From positions 1-64,000 of the forward strand of contig CAVQCA010000058.1 of assembly GCA_963710815.1 (NCBI GenBank): a stretch of DNA of 64,000 bases, in the 5' to 3' direction. Shown here in pieces: positions 63,958 through 64,000 of this stretch (the first letter of the stretch is position 1; the number at the start of each line of letters is the position of its first letter). This stretch comes from CAVQCA01 sp963710815 (GTDB taxonomy: Bacteria > Pseudomonadota > Gammaproteobacteria > UBA9214). The position numbers were made by a program, and so were the translations under genes. The notes under the pieces are model-generated. The model was given only the letters and a program-made list of their open reading frames with translations, ran no database searches and was not told where the DNA came from.

Positions 63958-64000
63958 CATACTCATCAGATAGGATATTCAGGCAGTTCCGGCAAGGAAA

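Overview
The window looks like the chromosome of a sulfur-oxidising gammaproteobacterium. The main pointers are a Gly/Tyr-rich exported protein of the sulfur-globule type (51278-51676), Mla/Pqi-type outer-membrane lipid transport genes, MaeB, MoeA/MoaC, AsmA and MscK proteins, and YqjD/YqjE-like genes. The DNA is moderately GC-rich. I saw no rRNA, tRNA, CRISPR array or prophage. No genus can be named from the sequence alone.

Layout. 1-2037: a complete IS1182/IS5-like insertion sequence abutting an aldo/keto reductase remnant. 2038-6984: a giant exported PQQ-dehydrogenase/diheme cytochrome/discoidin fusion with a recent 672-bp tandem expansion. 7.6-14.5 kb: a ClpX-like ATPase, a two-component pair, a YqjD/YqjE-like envelope operon, and DUF502 and PsiE-like membrane proteins. 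14.6-19.8 kb: a fatty acid desaturase, a glycosyltransferase-like protein, moeA-moaC and an MBL-fold hydrolase. 19.9-22.5 kb: the complete AmmeMemoRadiSam set. 22.8-33.1 kb: two convergent units for envelope lipid handling (hydrolase, MlaA and solute-binding protein against MlaE, MlaF, an MCE protein, a PqiC-like lipoprotein and MscK). 33-43 kb: a SpoIIE-type sensor phosphatase, an AsmA-family protein, a DUF4136 lipoprotein and the malic enzyme MaeB. 43.8-57.1 kb: a same-strand run of SCP2, RND adaptor and pump, Pro-rich and Gly/Tyr-rich exported proteins, the sulfur-globule-type protein, a ParA-like ATPase, a membrane protein with Pro-rich repeats and TPRs, a DUF302-like protein and a dynamin-like GTPase. 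57.6-63.9 kb: a MoxR/Bat operon (MoxR, DUF58, DUF4381, BatA, BatB, BatC) that probably continues past the window.

The most interesting candidate system is the 43.8-57.1 kb run. It combines a globule coat-like protein, a membrane-anchored Gly/Tyr protein, a ParA-type positioning ATPase and a membrane dynamin, which suggests a locus for making, anchoring or distributing sulfur globules. This is inference from gene content and order.

Intergenic DNA carries several non-autonomous mobile repeats. One family has gaatggcac... ends and 11-bp target duplications (three copies, 35.3, 39.1 and 57.2 kb). A 265-bp TA-flanked element is nested inside one of those copies. A third family carries ggagcctgtcgga ends. 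Six apparent single-base frameshifts in otherwise intact genes suggest indel errors in the assembly, so those genes are annotated as whole genes with a frameshift.
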